NCBI GenBank assembly: GCA_036362985.1 | Contig: JAYGXS010000003.1 | Span: 81,365,001 to 81,429,000, forward strand | Direction of reading: 5' to 3' | Length of the DNA stretch: 64,000 nt | DNA from: Ligula intestinalis | Lineage: Eukaryota > Platyhelminthes > Cestoda > Diphyllobothriidea > Diphyllobothriidae | In this document: in pieces, positions 11,130 through 23,300 of the stretch | Layout of the letters: the number at the start of each line of letters is the position of its first letter | Position numbering within the stretch: the first letter of the stretch is position 1 | The notes under the pieces: model-generated | What the model saw: only the letters and a program-made list of their open reading frames with translations | Told to the model about the DNA's origin: nothing | Database searches by the model: none | Made by a program: the position numbers and the translations under genes

Positions 11130-12175
11130 GTAGCGGGATAAGTAAGTTCCGTTAGCAGTTTGAGAACATTCATAAACGAGTGCCAATATTGTTTTAAGTT
11201 TGCAAGAATTCCCATCACAGAAATCCGAAGAGCGATTGGCAAGCATACGTAGACTTTCAGTAAATTCTCATCAGGCCATTAAACTGGCATTGGAGGTGGA
11301 GTTCAGTGTAAAAGGTAAACTTATGCTTAAAGTTACAAGTCCAGGGGATAGGGGACGGGGCTTGGGCAATTTGGGAGAGAGAATGGGAGAGAGAAGGCTC
11401 AAAAAATGCCGGTAGCTAGGCGGCCGCTAGCCACGCTATGCTTGTGGCTTGCAGCAGGTTCTTTTGCACACACAAAATTGGCTTCCTCAACCGGATAGCA
11501 GTTGCTTCTGTTGTTGCTAGCAGGCGCTGACTCGGTAGCTTATGGTACTTTGGAAGGAACCTGTAGATCACCTTGAAGGTATCGTTTGGGTCCCAATGAG
11601 GTCTGTAATCAACTATTTGCGCTAGAATGGAGCTGTTGATAGTCCTGTTGTTATTGAATTCACCTTACTTTAGCCATCGCGGGAGGTGTTTTTTATTCTT
11701 TTAGATAAGCGCCGACTCGTGCGACCAATATAACCTGCTCCACAGGAGCAAGTAAAGGAGTCGATGCACATGGACGTGGTCTGAGTCGGTAACCTCTCCT
11801 TACCTTCCACATATAAGACTGGGTTAGTTAAGAATAATACCCGAATTCTTGCTTCTGGAAGGTTCGTGATACGGCCTCGTCAAGGCGTCTTTTCAGGAGT
11901 TTACCAGCCGCACCTCCCCGAAAGGACTCTTTGAGAAATAAGGTTTTCATTTCCAGAGTAAGTGTTGCAGGTTTTATTTATTTGGCAGCCATATTCTTGG
12001 TAATAAATTGGTCGGGTTATCCGTTCTCACAGAGTAAGTCCTGGATTTTCTCGAGTCCATCTTCATTTGTGTCTTTTGAGTAATTTTTTAGCTCTTTGCG
12101 TTAAGCAGCAAACTAGATTTTGTTTCTGTTGGAGGGGTACAAAACTTTTAAATTTTGTGCATTTTCAAGACTAAG
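11130..12175 (-). mobile_element. Penelope-like element remnant B (thumb, GIY-YIG, 3' region)
   Basis: Minus strand. Upstream, a thumb-like segment reads DLLCENGYPTN near 12,020-12,060, followed by KPYFSKSPFGEVR. The nuclease reads IDSFTCSCGAGYIGRTSRRL at 11,710-11,775, nearly identical in style to PLE-A, then decays through stops. The low-coordinate end (11,230-11,470) is shared with PLE-F at 56,640-56,830 and is probably the 3' untranslated or terminal-repeat region. No RT catalytic core is present, so the copy is 5'-truncated or rearranged. Confidence 0.8.
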
Positions 12176-12185
12176 ATTTTTTTAC

Positions 12186-12430
12186 ACGAACAAGTGAATT
12201 CCGTTAGCGGTTTGTGAATGTTCATTAACGAGTACCAACATCTCCCAAACGAAACCGGAAGGAAAGAGAAATCGTGATTCAATAGTAAGAACGTTGGATG
12301 ACTGACCATAAGTCATCAGGGTCACGCCTTGGAGGGCACCATTTGGAATTTGATATAACGGGTTGATGACGGTAAATAAGTCGTTGAAAGCTATTCCAGT
12401 CATTCTTATATTTGCCGACAATTCTATTTG
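12186..12430 (-). repeat. Flanking repeat of PLE-B (possible terminal-repeat fragment)
   Basis: 12,186-12,260 (CCGTTAGCGGTTTGTGAATG, TTCATTAACGAGTACCAACA) matches 11,140-11,200 (CCGTTAGCAGTTTGAGAACA, TTCATAAACGAGTGCCAATA) in the same orientation. The two copies flank the PLE-B coding remnant. PLEs often have LTR-like direct repeats, so this may be one. The minus-strand open frame of 79 codons here has no motif I recognise. Confidence 0.5.
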
Positions 12431-12434
12431 CGCA

Positions 12435-13900
12435 GTAGTCTACAAGTCCGAAATGGGTGCTGAGTTAAAAATAAAAGCTCTCCAAGAGAGTGCACTTTTT
12501 AATCTTAACCTTCAAGCAATTTATATTTTGCTAGATGGTGGATATATACAGAGAATTGGTTGCTTACTATTTAAAAACACACACCGTTTAACAGCAAAAT
12601 GTTTGGTGGTTTTTGCTTAAAACTACGACCATTATAGTTTCATCCGATATCACTGTCGTGTTGCGATCAAAAGAAATTTGCATCTGACGTAAAACGCAAA
12701 TAAAATTTAGTATTTGATGCAACAGCCAGTATTTTTGCATGCGACTCCTCAATTGCTTTTATTCCTAATAAAAGATCTCACTCTAATGGTAAGTCTTCGT
12801 AAACTTTACAAACGATAGTTGGACAGAAAAACGAATAAGCTGTCAATGTGCAGTAGCTGACCTGTCTTCTGGAAAATCACGAAGGACCAAAGTTATGTGG
12901 AACAGTTATAGTCAACCTTAGCTGATATACTGATAGACTGTTTACTGAGATATTGCCTTAGCAAGAGAATCAGCCAGGTGGGATAGGCCGGGTCCAATAA
13001 CATATTTGACGACAGCGAGCATAATAATCGCACAATCATCAAGACCGCATCCAACACGTACAAAAAAATCGCGGAAATAAATGGGTCAAACTCGAAATTT
13101 CGAACCATCACCGTGGCATATAAGACCCAAGCGGTGGCTACAGAAGTGAATGATTATATTAGGCACACGGATGACTGCTATCAACTATTTATACCGTGCA
13201 ACCTGGGCGTTTTTCACCCTATCTGCGCATGATTCAGACTATTGTACCATTACCTAAGAGTAAGCATGTTCGACGTTATTCGAAACCTCTGGACAAAAAA
13301 ACCCTTGCTTTAGTAGTAGCAGCTCATTTGTCAAAGATAGGTTTCCATACCTACCATTTTTTGTCAGTTTTGTAAATGTCTACGAGTACTTACATATAGA
13401 AATTTAAGGAAATGCATTAAACAGATAGGATAATTACTATGAAAAGACAGTTAATGATATAATAGTTTTTACAATGCACGAAAATATGCAATTCAAGGTA
13501 CAAGGCAGATTAATTATTGAGGAGGTAAGCTTAAGCAGGGAATATCTGGATGTGGATTGTGTGCTGGTGTTTGAAACAAGATGGGACAGCTCAACTCTTA
13601 GAGGCTTGAAAGAATTCAGCTTCATATCCAAAGCAAGGGTTTTAATGCGCAATTTAACGTCAAATCAATGAAAACAGGTCAGCAGAATCATGTTTGTTAC
13701 CGTAACAAACATTATATATTTCATGTTTATCAAAGTAATGAAAAATGTCTATATAAGGTCCAAGGAAATCACCCTTTTTTGTATGATGGAACACGCTGTG
13801 CAAGTGATTATCACAAACCTTCTAAATACGTTTGCCTGTTTCTGTGGTGGAGGGCACGTGTTTTTAAATAAAAAAGCTTACTTGATTAACTTTCTGTAAT
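12435..13900. other. Unassigned
   Basis: Several open frames of 60-85 codons on both strands, none with motifs. No repeat partner found by eye. Confidence 0.45.
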
Positions 13901-13908
13901 CCTTATAC

Positions 13909-15170
13909 AGTTCTTCTATCCATATTCACCTGCTGAGGCCAGCTGGGAATGCCCATGCTACGTATGGAAAACATAAACTTTTTTTGCAGTTTTCGCAGGC
14001 AACTTCGTGTCGTCCTGCACTTTAAACCATTGCAAAAAGTTTAGCACGCGTGAACTTTAAACAGTTATACAAATATCCAATGAAATACCGCGACAAGGCT
14101 ACCCCTAAAAATACTATTAGGACCTAAGACAATGACCGGGACTTTTTGTGAAATGATATAAAATAGTACGCAATTCAGATGTGTAAATGCATACATTTCT
14201 TCACAGTATTAACATTTAAATATATAAATCAACATAAATTTTAATATATTATTTAGTGTCCAATGTTTTGCAAAGACAGCAAAACCGAGATATTTTTTGA
14301 TTAAAGTAGCACTCCCGGGGGCAAAACACCATCATTTTGAAAGATGTATCCCTCAAAAGCCCTAAATTTACTCTTCAGAAACCCACTCTGTGATGGCTAG
14401 TGACATATTAACAACCTGATTGAGGTTTTTAGATTGTCGTAAGCAGCATTAATTGCGGTTTAGGCATGTTAATATCTTATCACTCAAAAGAATGCACCGC
14501 TCTTCTATGCACATTTACCTTCTGTGGCCAGCTCAGAATGTTCACGTTAAGTTTGGCAAAAAACTATTTTTTTTAGCTTTTGCCGGCAACTTCGTTTAAT
14601 CTTTCAATGTTAAACTTCGCAGTTACGTCAAAGGATACTTTAAGCACGCACGTTCTTTTTAGGACTACAAAAATATTCAATTTAAGACTTCGACAAGATA
14701 CCCAAAATTACATTAAAGTCCTTAAACAATTACTATGACTTTTTTTGTGAAATGGCATAAGATAATATGCAATTAAAATATCTGAATTCATAGGTTTTCT
14801 CACACGATAAGCATTTGAATGTAAAAATTTATATAAATCTTATTTTTTATTAATATCTTATGCATAACAAAGAAAACAAAGCCGCATTTTTTTCAATTAG
14901 TTTGGATTCTTGGTAGCCAAACACCATCATATTTAAAAATTTATCCACAAAAACCTTTACCGAATTGTGGATCCCTATTGTGCGCGATCACTTGGCTTTG
15001 TGCTTAAACCAGTCATGCCTCTAGCACTCACCTAAATTTGATTTCTAGAAACCCCTTTCCGTGATAACTAGTAACTTTTAGCAACCCTATTGTAAGCACT
15101 TACATGGTCTTAAACAATATAATTTACCTAGATAGGCAGTTAAATATCTTAAAACTCAAAATAATGCACC
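13909..15170 (+). repeat. Two-copy tandem repeat, ~0.59 and ~0.67 kb units
   Basis: Unit 1 (13,909-14,498) and unit 2 (14,499-15,170) align along their length. Matching landmarks: TTCTATCCATATTCACCTGC / TTCTATGCACATTTACCTTC; GGCAACTTCGT in both; ACTTTTTGTGAAATG / CTTTTTTTGTGAAATGG; AAACACCATCAT in both; GAAACCCACTCTGTGATGGC / GAAACCCCTTTCCGTGATAA; TTAATATCTTATCACTCAAA / TTAAATATCTTAAAACTCAA. Unit 2 has ~60 extra bp (14,970-15,035). Strongly diverged, no coding potential. Confidence 0.75.
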
Positions 15171-15174
15171 TTTC

Positions 15175-15950
15175 CTGAGAAAAGCATGCCATTTTTTGGA
15201 AGAAAAATTTTCCTAACCATGCAGCACACCATACGGTGAATACATCAGCCAACTTTATTCGACTTTCTGATTCATTAACCGGTCTCACAGCACTTACACG
15301 TGTACAAATTGCTCTTCGCAAAAATTGCTCAAAAAGGGTTCTGGCAAAACATATTTACTTCAGCTACTTGCAAATCAAACCTAACTTAAGGAACTTAATT
15401 GTTCCTTGACTAGATCAGTGAAACACCTGCATTCATTCATCAAACCTCACAGTTTTCTCTGTTTTTATGCTACTTTCAAAAAATATCGTGCAGCTTATTA
15501 ACTACCAAACCGCGCTTGACTCAAGCTATTTGAATGTTACTAACCAGGTTATTACCGAAATGGTTTTTTTTAACTCTGTGCCATCCTGCTGTTTTCCATC
15601 ACTGGTTTGTGTAGTCACGCACTCCGTTCTGCGACAAATTAAGTGGGCTTCTTTGCATGGCTTTTTGAAATGTTGGCTTTGTCGTTTTTATCAGGACAGT
15701 TACTGTCACTAAGCAACCTAATGCTATGCGCGATGCAGTCAGGCTGATTTTAGCAATAAAGAGCTTTTCGCAAAATTAAACCATTTAGTCTCTCTTTTCC
15801 AGTCGATACGATCTCATTAATATTGATTTGATGTCCCTATTAATGGGGCTTTTTTCAAGCAGCCATGCCTTCAGTAATTCCCGCCCTATCTTTTGACGGC
15901 TCTAGTCAGTATTCGCAGTCTTCTGAAGTTTCATTTATTGCCTTCATTTG
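15175..15950. other. Unassigned
   Basis: An 81-codon plus-strand open frame (15,467-15,712) without a motif; otherwise nothing seen. Confidence 0.45.
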
Positions 15951-15954
15951 TTTA

Positions 15955-16300
15955 CTTACTTAGGATACCAGATTGCCTCTCCCATATGAACCGGTTGTGT
16001 GCAGATACTCACGTGAGAAGTTGTCGTCTTCTCTAGCTTGTATAATTGCAGGTACACTCAGGGCATGGAATTCGATAAAATACGCCTTTTTTACCCACTT
16101 GCATCCAGGTGGCCTTTCCTCTGTGTGATATCGGTATGCCGGAGTGCGGTAGTGCTTATGTTGTCTCTGAAGCATTGTTTATGTAAGATGGTGCGTAGCA
16201 GGGGGTTGGCGATGCTGTCTCCTTCTTCTTCGTAGGCACACCCGTAACTAGCGATTTAAATATATATTTTGCGTAGCCATTTTTTGTACGCTGGCACTCT
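15955..16300 (-). pseudogene. Penelope-like element remnant H (GIY-YIG region)
   Basis: On the minus strand 16,050-16,093 reads KKGVFYRIPCPECTCNYT, the typical start of a PLE GIY-YIG domain (GVVYRIPC..C..Y.GQT). It is followed by a stop and RRRQL, then WERQSG. Upstream minus-strand sequence to ~16,300 is probably the linker but is too decayed to assign. No RT motifs seen. Confidence 0.6.
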
Positions 16301-19300
16301 AGATGCCTACTCTGTTCGCTATGCTTCGAGTTAATATGTTCTACTCTGTTGAAGGGCGCTCTATCATGGCCAAATTTGTGTACCAGTGGAGGACGTCGGT
16401 TCCGTTAGTCGTCTTTCTATATACTGTGAAGCATAACTCTCCATTAAGTCCGCGCTTGACGATACATTTTAAGAAGAGTTTCTAATAAGTGTTCATTTTT
16501 GTCCTTGTTAGCAGAACATCAGATAAAATATCGCTCTGTACGCCCTAACCAGCCTTCTACAATGACTCGAAAGCCGGTCACTAAGCACTTAACATGGCAG
16601 GGTGACAGTCATCCCCGCGGAGTGTGAAGAAGCTGGCAAATGGCATAGGTATGTTGTTGGAATGCGACTTGCATTAATGTTTCTTATCCGCTGGTGTCTC
16701 TGGTGATGGGTTCCAATGTGAATGCGTAAGGTCGGCCGAAATACCTTATTGTCCCGGCTATCACGTCTACTTCACAGAGTCCTCCACATATAATCGCATT
16801 TTTTCTTAAGCCGCTTGCGTAGCATATAGTTTTACCCGTCTGAAAAGACTAAGAGGAATAGGGAAACCACGTCGGATGATATCATACTGAGTTCAAGACT
16901 GACAGCTTTTCCTCTGATATTGGCAAGGGATTAGGAATATTAGAACGCGTTTTAGGAAGTATTTAAGAAGGTTACGTGAGCACTGGAAAAATATTGCCTG
17001 ATATGTCTGTCCACTAAATACTACACTCCTAGCTGTGAAAGTTGCTGTTTGTGGTCAAAAAAGCCAGAAGAATGAAATACCCCCCTTAAATATGGAATAA
17101 TGTTGTCATTGTTTAAAAAATATATAAATGGAACGCACGAGGTAAGTTGACAGAGAAAGCAGTTTTCTTTTTACTAAGTTATCGTAAAATCCGTTTATTT
17201 GCATACAACCTTTTGCGTCATAAAACATTCGCTAAGAAAGCGGAAGGCCACATATGACAAATATTGCCCATTTAAACGTTCGAAATCTCAGGATTTTTGC
17301 GTGATATATCTTCTGGGAAATCTAGTTAGGATAGCAAGCGTTTTTGGTTATTAATCATGATTTCCACTAATTATCAAAAACACATGTTGACAGAAACGAA
17401 AAATTAAGCCACATTAAACAGGTGGCCAAAGATAAGCTCGCCATTACTGAAATCATGGAAGCAATTGCGTAAATAATAAACTCGGTTATTAACATGTAAT
17501 GTATCAATTTGATCCCTGACAATGAGTGTGATGACTTTTAACTATGGTAGGCGTATAGCTGTCTGAAAACAGCATCCTGTAATTATTAAATTCTTTTTTC
17601 TACACCATGTTTAACTAAGTCTGCTTCTGAATCTCAACCATCAAGCGGACAAAAGTCTTGTTTTTTGATGAACTCCTTTTCTTTGCTGACTAAGCATGAC
17701 AATAATGTATGTTTTGGAGAGTGGTGGAAGGAATTTCATCTCAAGTTTGACGTCTCATGATAGTCAGCCCTCCGTCAATGACATACTTTACTGGAAAGAA
17801 TTTACACCAACGCGTACCGTCGTGTGTGGAAACTCTAAGGCTGAAAAGTCATGGTCTTCAGGCGAGAGGGGGAGACAAACCGAAGACCAAGTTAAATTAC
17901 AGCGCTTTTTGGGCTCTAAAAATGTAGATGGGCGTTTAGTTGCTGCTATGCCTTACCCCAAGCAAAGACTATTGCTTAGAGTTAAAAAGCCCTAATTACG
18001 ATACATTGGATTAGAAGATGTACCTCAACATACCAATGTTCGGTAAGATCATCTGTTACACGATCCCTTACGTAAGGTATGCTATATTCTCAAATGAAAA
18101 TCTTAGCGCTGAAGCCAGTTGTCTGCTCGAAAAGATTACTTGCCTAAGGGGCAGCTTATTCTCTTATCTTCCAATTAAATTAAGAATACCGCATTTGTGA
18201 AAATTTTATTTCTGGGCACTATATTAATTTGCCCTTTCGGCCATAACTTTGGAATTTCAATAAACATTCAACTGCATTTTGCTTCTTGTATGTGCTTGCT
18301 AAAAGATTAGTCTTCTCCAAATCGTTCGCTTATGTAAAAGCCATGTTTCGGGAATAAAACTTCTTCTTAAATATTTTTCAACCTTGGCTGTTTTTTAACT
18401 TGCATTCACTGTTTGAAGACAACTGGCTGCATATGTTTTGATTCTATGAAAGCACTTATTTTTCCGTGACTTTAAAAAAGTGGGCATGTCTTGATCACAA
18501 TAGATTGCAATGGACGTCAACCGTGCTAAAAACTTCAAACACCACCTTAATAAATGAACGGTTACGAGGATCCATCAGAGGGCAATGCAAAGTTATTTAA
18601 AAACCATAGTTGCAAACTTTCTTTAAAAATATTATATGCATACACTTTCAGAAAGGCTATAATGGTCAGCAGATGTGCAAAAGTAGGAAGTCATTTGTGC
18701 ATGCCTTCTTCATTGAAATCTTTAGGGCTATTTGGTTTTAATGCAAAAATATTCACTCGTTTATTAATCATTTATAACTCAACTTGGATTTTCTAAGTGG
18801 TCGGAAAAAAGTCCATTTAAACAGGGATTTAAAGCTAGTCGGACGTGCCTTAGTAAAGGAGAACGTTATGTTATAATACACAAAATGGTGAAAAGGCGCC
18901 GGCGGTCACTTGCCATAACAGCTTATCACTTCATTTTTATTTTCAGCTTTTCTTTAACAAAAATGTTTCACGCTCACCCGAACGAACTACATTTTCATTT
19001 TCTTAATTTTTAAATAGGGGTTTGATTAAAACAAGCGTTAAAAGAATGGGGGTGTTTTCTACTAATGAATGCACTCGTATTTGTCTCTTTTGATTTAAAA
19101 CGCTTCGCATTTACGAACTCAACGTATGACGCGGTAACTGAATACCTAATGAAGTTGATCTTGCAGACTTTGCATTGTTATGCTAATTAAATTCCGGCAG
19201 ATCCTTTTTCTTTTTAGGTTGTTATTTCCGCATCAATTTGGAAATCGTATGTCAGGCCTTTCATTATATTAGATTTTCCGTTTCCAAAGAAACAAAATTT

Positions 19301-19715
19301 TCAAGACAAATTAGCAGAGTAATGTTTATGTTATGTTCTAGTGCTAAATATCTACTTACGTTTCCCACCACACGTATGTTGATCTGTGGATGACCTGTAG
19401 ATGTAGGTTTCGCATAAGAAATATCTTGGGAAAAGCGGACGCACGACTGCAGGTACACCTGAATGAACAAAAAGGACGGCATCCAAGTCACTTCCCCTTT
19501 CAGGCGCCTTAAAACCTCCCCTTAAACCTTGTGCAACTATTATTTTCACGAGTGACAAAAATATGCACTTCTATTACCAAATAAATATATTTGTATTTTA
19601 TCTGTTGATGTTTTGTTGAAAGCTCGTGGGTACAAATTGTGTAGTTAAGGCATAGTTGCCGATCTTCAAAAGAAAAAAATATGTTTGAAAGTCAGTTAAG
19701 TCTTTTTTGAATAAA
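16300..19715. other. Unassigned 3.4 kb
   Basis: The longest open frame is 99 codons (17,696-17,995 plus), with no motif. I see no repeat partner elsewhere in the window. Confidence 0.45.
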
Positions 19716-19721
19716 ACAAAA

Positions 19722-19758
19722 GTACTGTACACATTTTTGATCTCCAGTTCATCTTCAG
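19722..19758 (-). repeat. Decayed PLE-end motif (CTGAAGATG class)
   Basis: Minus strand CTGAAGATGAACTGGAGATC resembles 60,506-60,544 (CTGAAGATGACCTGGAG). This is a third variant of the hammerhead-like family; GAAA is lost here. Confidence 0.35.
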
Positions 19759-20278
19759 ACATAAATTAAAAATGCAGAACACCTTGCTTGCTCACAGTAA
19801 TCTGCTAGCAATTAATTTACTGTCTGCTATCTCTTCCATTCTGCTTTAATAGGTTAAACGTGGCCCTCGAATAGATATGCCAGTTTCTGAATTCGTCTGT
19901 GATGCATCACTAAGTCATGAGTATTCCGTAGTTGCCCACCTGCTAGCAATGCGAGTTCTTGCAAAAAAGACGCCTGTCCTGCATACAGGTGATGCCTGGC
20001 AATTTCTGTCAAAAGTGTTTGTCCTTTATCAGCAACTGATGTTCACGCATACAGAATGGCGAAGAAGTCGTTCAAATTCTGAAGTTTGCGCGCCATCGAT
20101 GATCACTCGCAAAGTGATATGAACGCATGTACGAAATCCTGACGTTTTCACAAAAGTTAAACTTGCTTTGAATTTGAACAATCATATAAATTTTCCAATA
20201 CAAGCGAACATCCGTGTCCCAAGAAGCATTGAGAAGAAGAAAAAGAAGACTCGATCGCTGGGAAAATATGTTTATTCG

Positions 20279-20316
20279 CCTGACGTTTCGATATCCGTCG
20301 CGGATTCGTCACCAGA
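20279..20316 (-). ncRNA. Hammerhead-like motif 3
   Basis: Minus strand GTGACGA (core C3 replaced by G), stem II ATCC/GGAT with loop GCGAC, then GAAACGTCAGGCGAATAAAC. The ACGT tetramer is palindromic. The following block ends CCCAGCGATCGAG. A close relative lies at 62,999-63,034 with the same flanking AGCATTGAGAAGAAGA. Confidence 0.5.
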
Positions 20317-20329
20317 GACGTGAATCCTA

Positions 20330-23300
20330 CCCTAAGGTAAATGGATAACCTTACCACTTCCTTTATATTAAATTTGTTTTTGAATTTTAATGCGTATTCG
20401 ATAATTGTCTGTGCTTTCTAGCTTTATTTTAGAAACTTAAATCATGCTAGAAATTCATCTCAAAGCCTTTAATATAAGTTATGTATCAAAAGCATTAGCC
20501 AAAACGAGATTTTTGGATATTAATTCTTATGAAGATTACCATGTGAGACAAACGTGGAAATTCGGCAAATATCAGAACACATTGACACGCAAAAAGAACG
20601 TGCGCAACAAAAGTCTGACATGGTTATTCCTAAGATGTATAAAAAACGTTCTTCTAAAAACAATTCAATAGTACCTTCAGCTGACCGATATGTCTGCATG
20701 TTACCGTTTCGCAAAATAATGCCAAAATTGAGGATTTTGACAAGATTTTTAATTAACCTGGAAATAAATAATACAGTTTTCCTGGAAACGCAAGAACTTT
20801 CCCTTTATACTTGAGTATTCTCCACTAAAGTGGATTACTTTCAGGCTCCGTTATAATCTTTCGGATGCAGAAAACGGTTGCCGAATATATACATTTATAT
20901 GTAGTTGTTATTATTATGTCAGGTCCGTTTCTTACTTATGTTTAAACAGAAATTATAATGTTCTCAAAAGTATATTTCTACATTATTTATATTCAATAAA
21001 ATGTTTAACCGTCGTCTTTGCAAATAGCTGTTGTGATGAAAAAATCGTGGTCAAAACATTTTATTACTGTATTTTGTAGCAAAAACTACACTCATAAGTA
21101 GAAAATGATTTTTCATACACTGATACTGTTCCTTATTCTCGAAAATGAATGCAATTCTTTTATCCTGACTTCACTTGTGACTAAGCAACGTTGGTTCACA
21201 TTTTACGGTTCTGGAAGACAATCTTTTAAACTTTTCTAAATTATGTTTGAATTTTACATATCATAATGCGCACTTATTAAATATTTGCTCCTATCATACT
21301 TATAAGCGTATGAAATTCCCTCGGCATCAGGTTTCTTCCGATGTGCCCAAAATAATTGCTTACTACTGTTAATAACCTGTGCTTGAAGGTACTTTATCTT
21401 AATAAATAGATACTTTGAGGATTAAATCTACTCATTTGATCAAATTAACGTGATTAAACTCATGTTTAAATACTAAGTCAACTTTGATCCCAAACTTTTC
21501 ACGAATTGTTAGGGAAACTGTGTATGCAGAGATGGATATACCAGTTTGAACAAAAGTCTTTTTTATGTCACAATTTAAGTCAAAGTGTATTTCCTATTGT
21601 TAAGGGCATAACAATTCTTAAAGAAGTCGTTTTCTCATCGTATAATGCGTTAATCAGGGATAACCCGGATAGTATTATATTTTCTCCTCAGTGGTCCACG
21701 AACTAATTGTGGATTGCTGTTTTTTTAGGTTCTTAGATCTGGCGAAAAATTCGGATTGACTGAATAATATCGTTAAAAAGTGAATGCTTTCATATTTCTT
21801 TATAAATAAACGGGAACATATAAACGCTGACCTAAGGATATAACTGTAGTCATGATTTGCCGACAGACCTCACAATATGCAAATACTTATGCTCATATAT
21901 GTAGACATGGCAGTTAGATACGGAAGGTAGGCAATTCCATCTTATCATATTTCCAATGCATGAGCTACATAAAGGAACACATAGTTAATAACTTTTCTAG
22001 AGAAAGGCAAATGAAACTGCAGTTATTATTTGCGATATATCTTTCAAGTTTGAATCAATCCGGTCTTACAGTCCTTTTTTAATTTTAACTGCGTGTTTTT
22101 CCAGCCATATTTATGACCAAAGGTTCTATTTCTAGGTAACCAAAGTAAAATTAGCGAGTATTCGACTATGTAAACTAGGTAACACAATTCAATAAACTTT
22201 GCTCTGGACATTTTACTGCACAAAGTGGGCATCATTATCTTTATTTACTCGATTAATTTCCGGCAAAAGTATTTTTTTTCAAGGAAGTGATTGCTTTTGC
22301 CTGTATTGCAAAAATAAAGCCATCAGATCATGTCTTCTCCTCTGGGTTATTCAAAGGAGAGTCATTTAGTCAAGTGCGCTAAAAATATATCAATTTATAA
22401 AGTTTTATTTGATGCAAAACCCCATTCATAAAAGTCGGCCTTATCATGTGTTAAAGAAGGTCAGATCGGCATGCCAACTCCTTTGACAAAACTTAACGCC
22501 GACTCGAATACTTTTGACGGCTTAAAAGATTCCTCTTTAGCCGTAATACATAGAAATGAACTTCGATGCCAGTACTTCGTAACCGTATTGAGGCGTTGAA
22601 ATTATAAACAAGTTATCGCAAAACACTTAATGTTGGAAATAAACCAACATATGCGTGAGTGTAAAGGCATCATTATGTCTATTCACCTCTTGCTCAGAGG
22701 CCTATGATCACCAATAATGTGAACTGCCAATAGGGGAGAATATGCGAGTTTTAGGAAGCAGTTCAGACGAAGATGAACTGCTCGGTAAGCAGGGGCCTTG
22801 GGGAACCAAGCGAGCGGATCCAATTAACACACGTACAATATGAGTCACACGAATTGTATGGTCATGTTGCTAAAAGATTGGATAGGAGTTCAACAGATCT
22901 GCCGGTTGGCGATACGGTGAAACATCGTCGGCGTGTTCACAATTGCACTGTATGAAATATTCTTCATTCATTTGGCATACCGCGTGAAAGGTAGAGGGAA
23001 TGGGTTTAACTCCACCATCGACCTTTATCGGGACAATGCACGGTCAACATCTTTATCAAACCGCTTTTTGTGTATACCTGATTTAACTTCTATAAGCTAC
23101 TGCAGAGTAAACATACAACCCTCATAAGCTCAACAGAAGCAGTCGGTAGTGAATGGATGATTAATTACCAATCATACTAAAAGCATGACTGCTAGGTATA
23201 AACCTGAATACAGTCTTTTTTGCCAAATTGGCCCTGTGGAACAAGGAAACAGTGAAGGGTTTGGCTCTTGCCTTGATCTTTCGGCCACTCATGCATGCCT

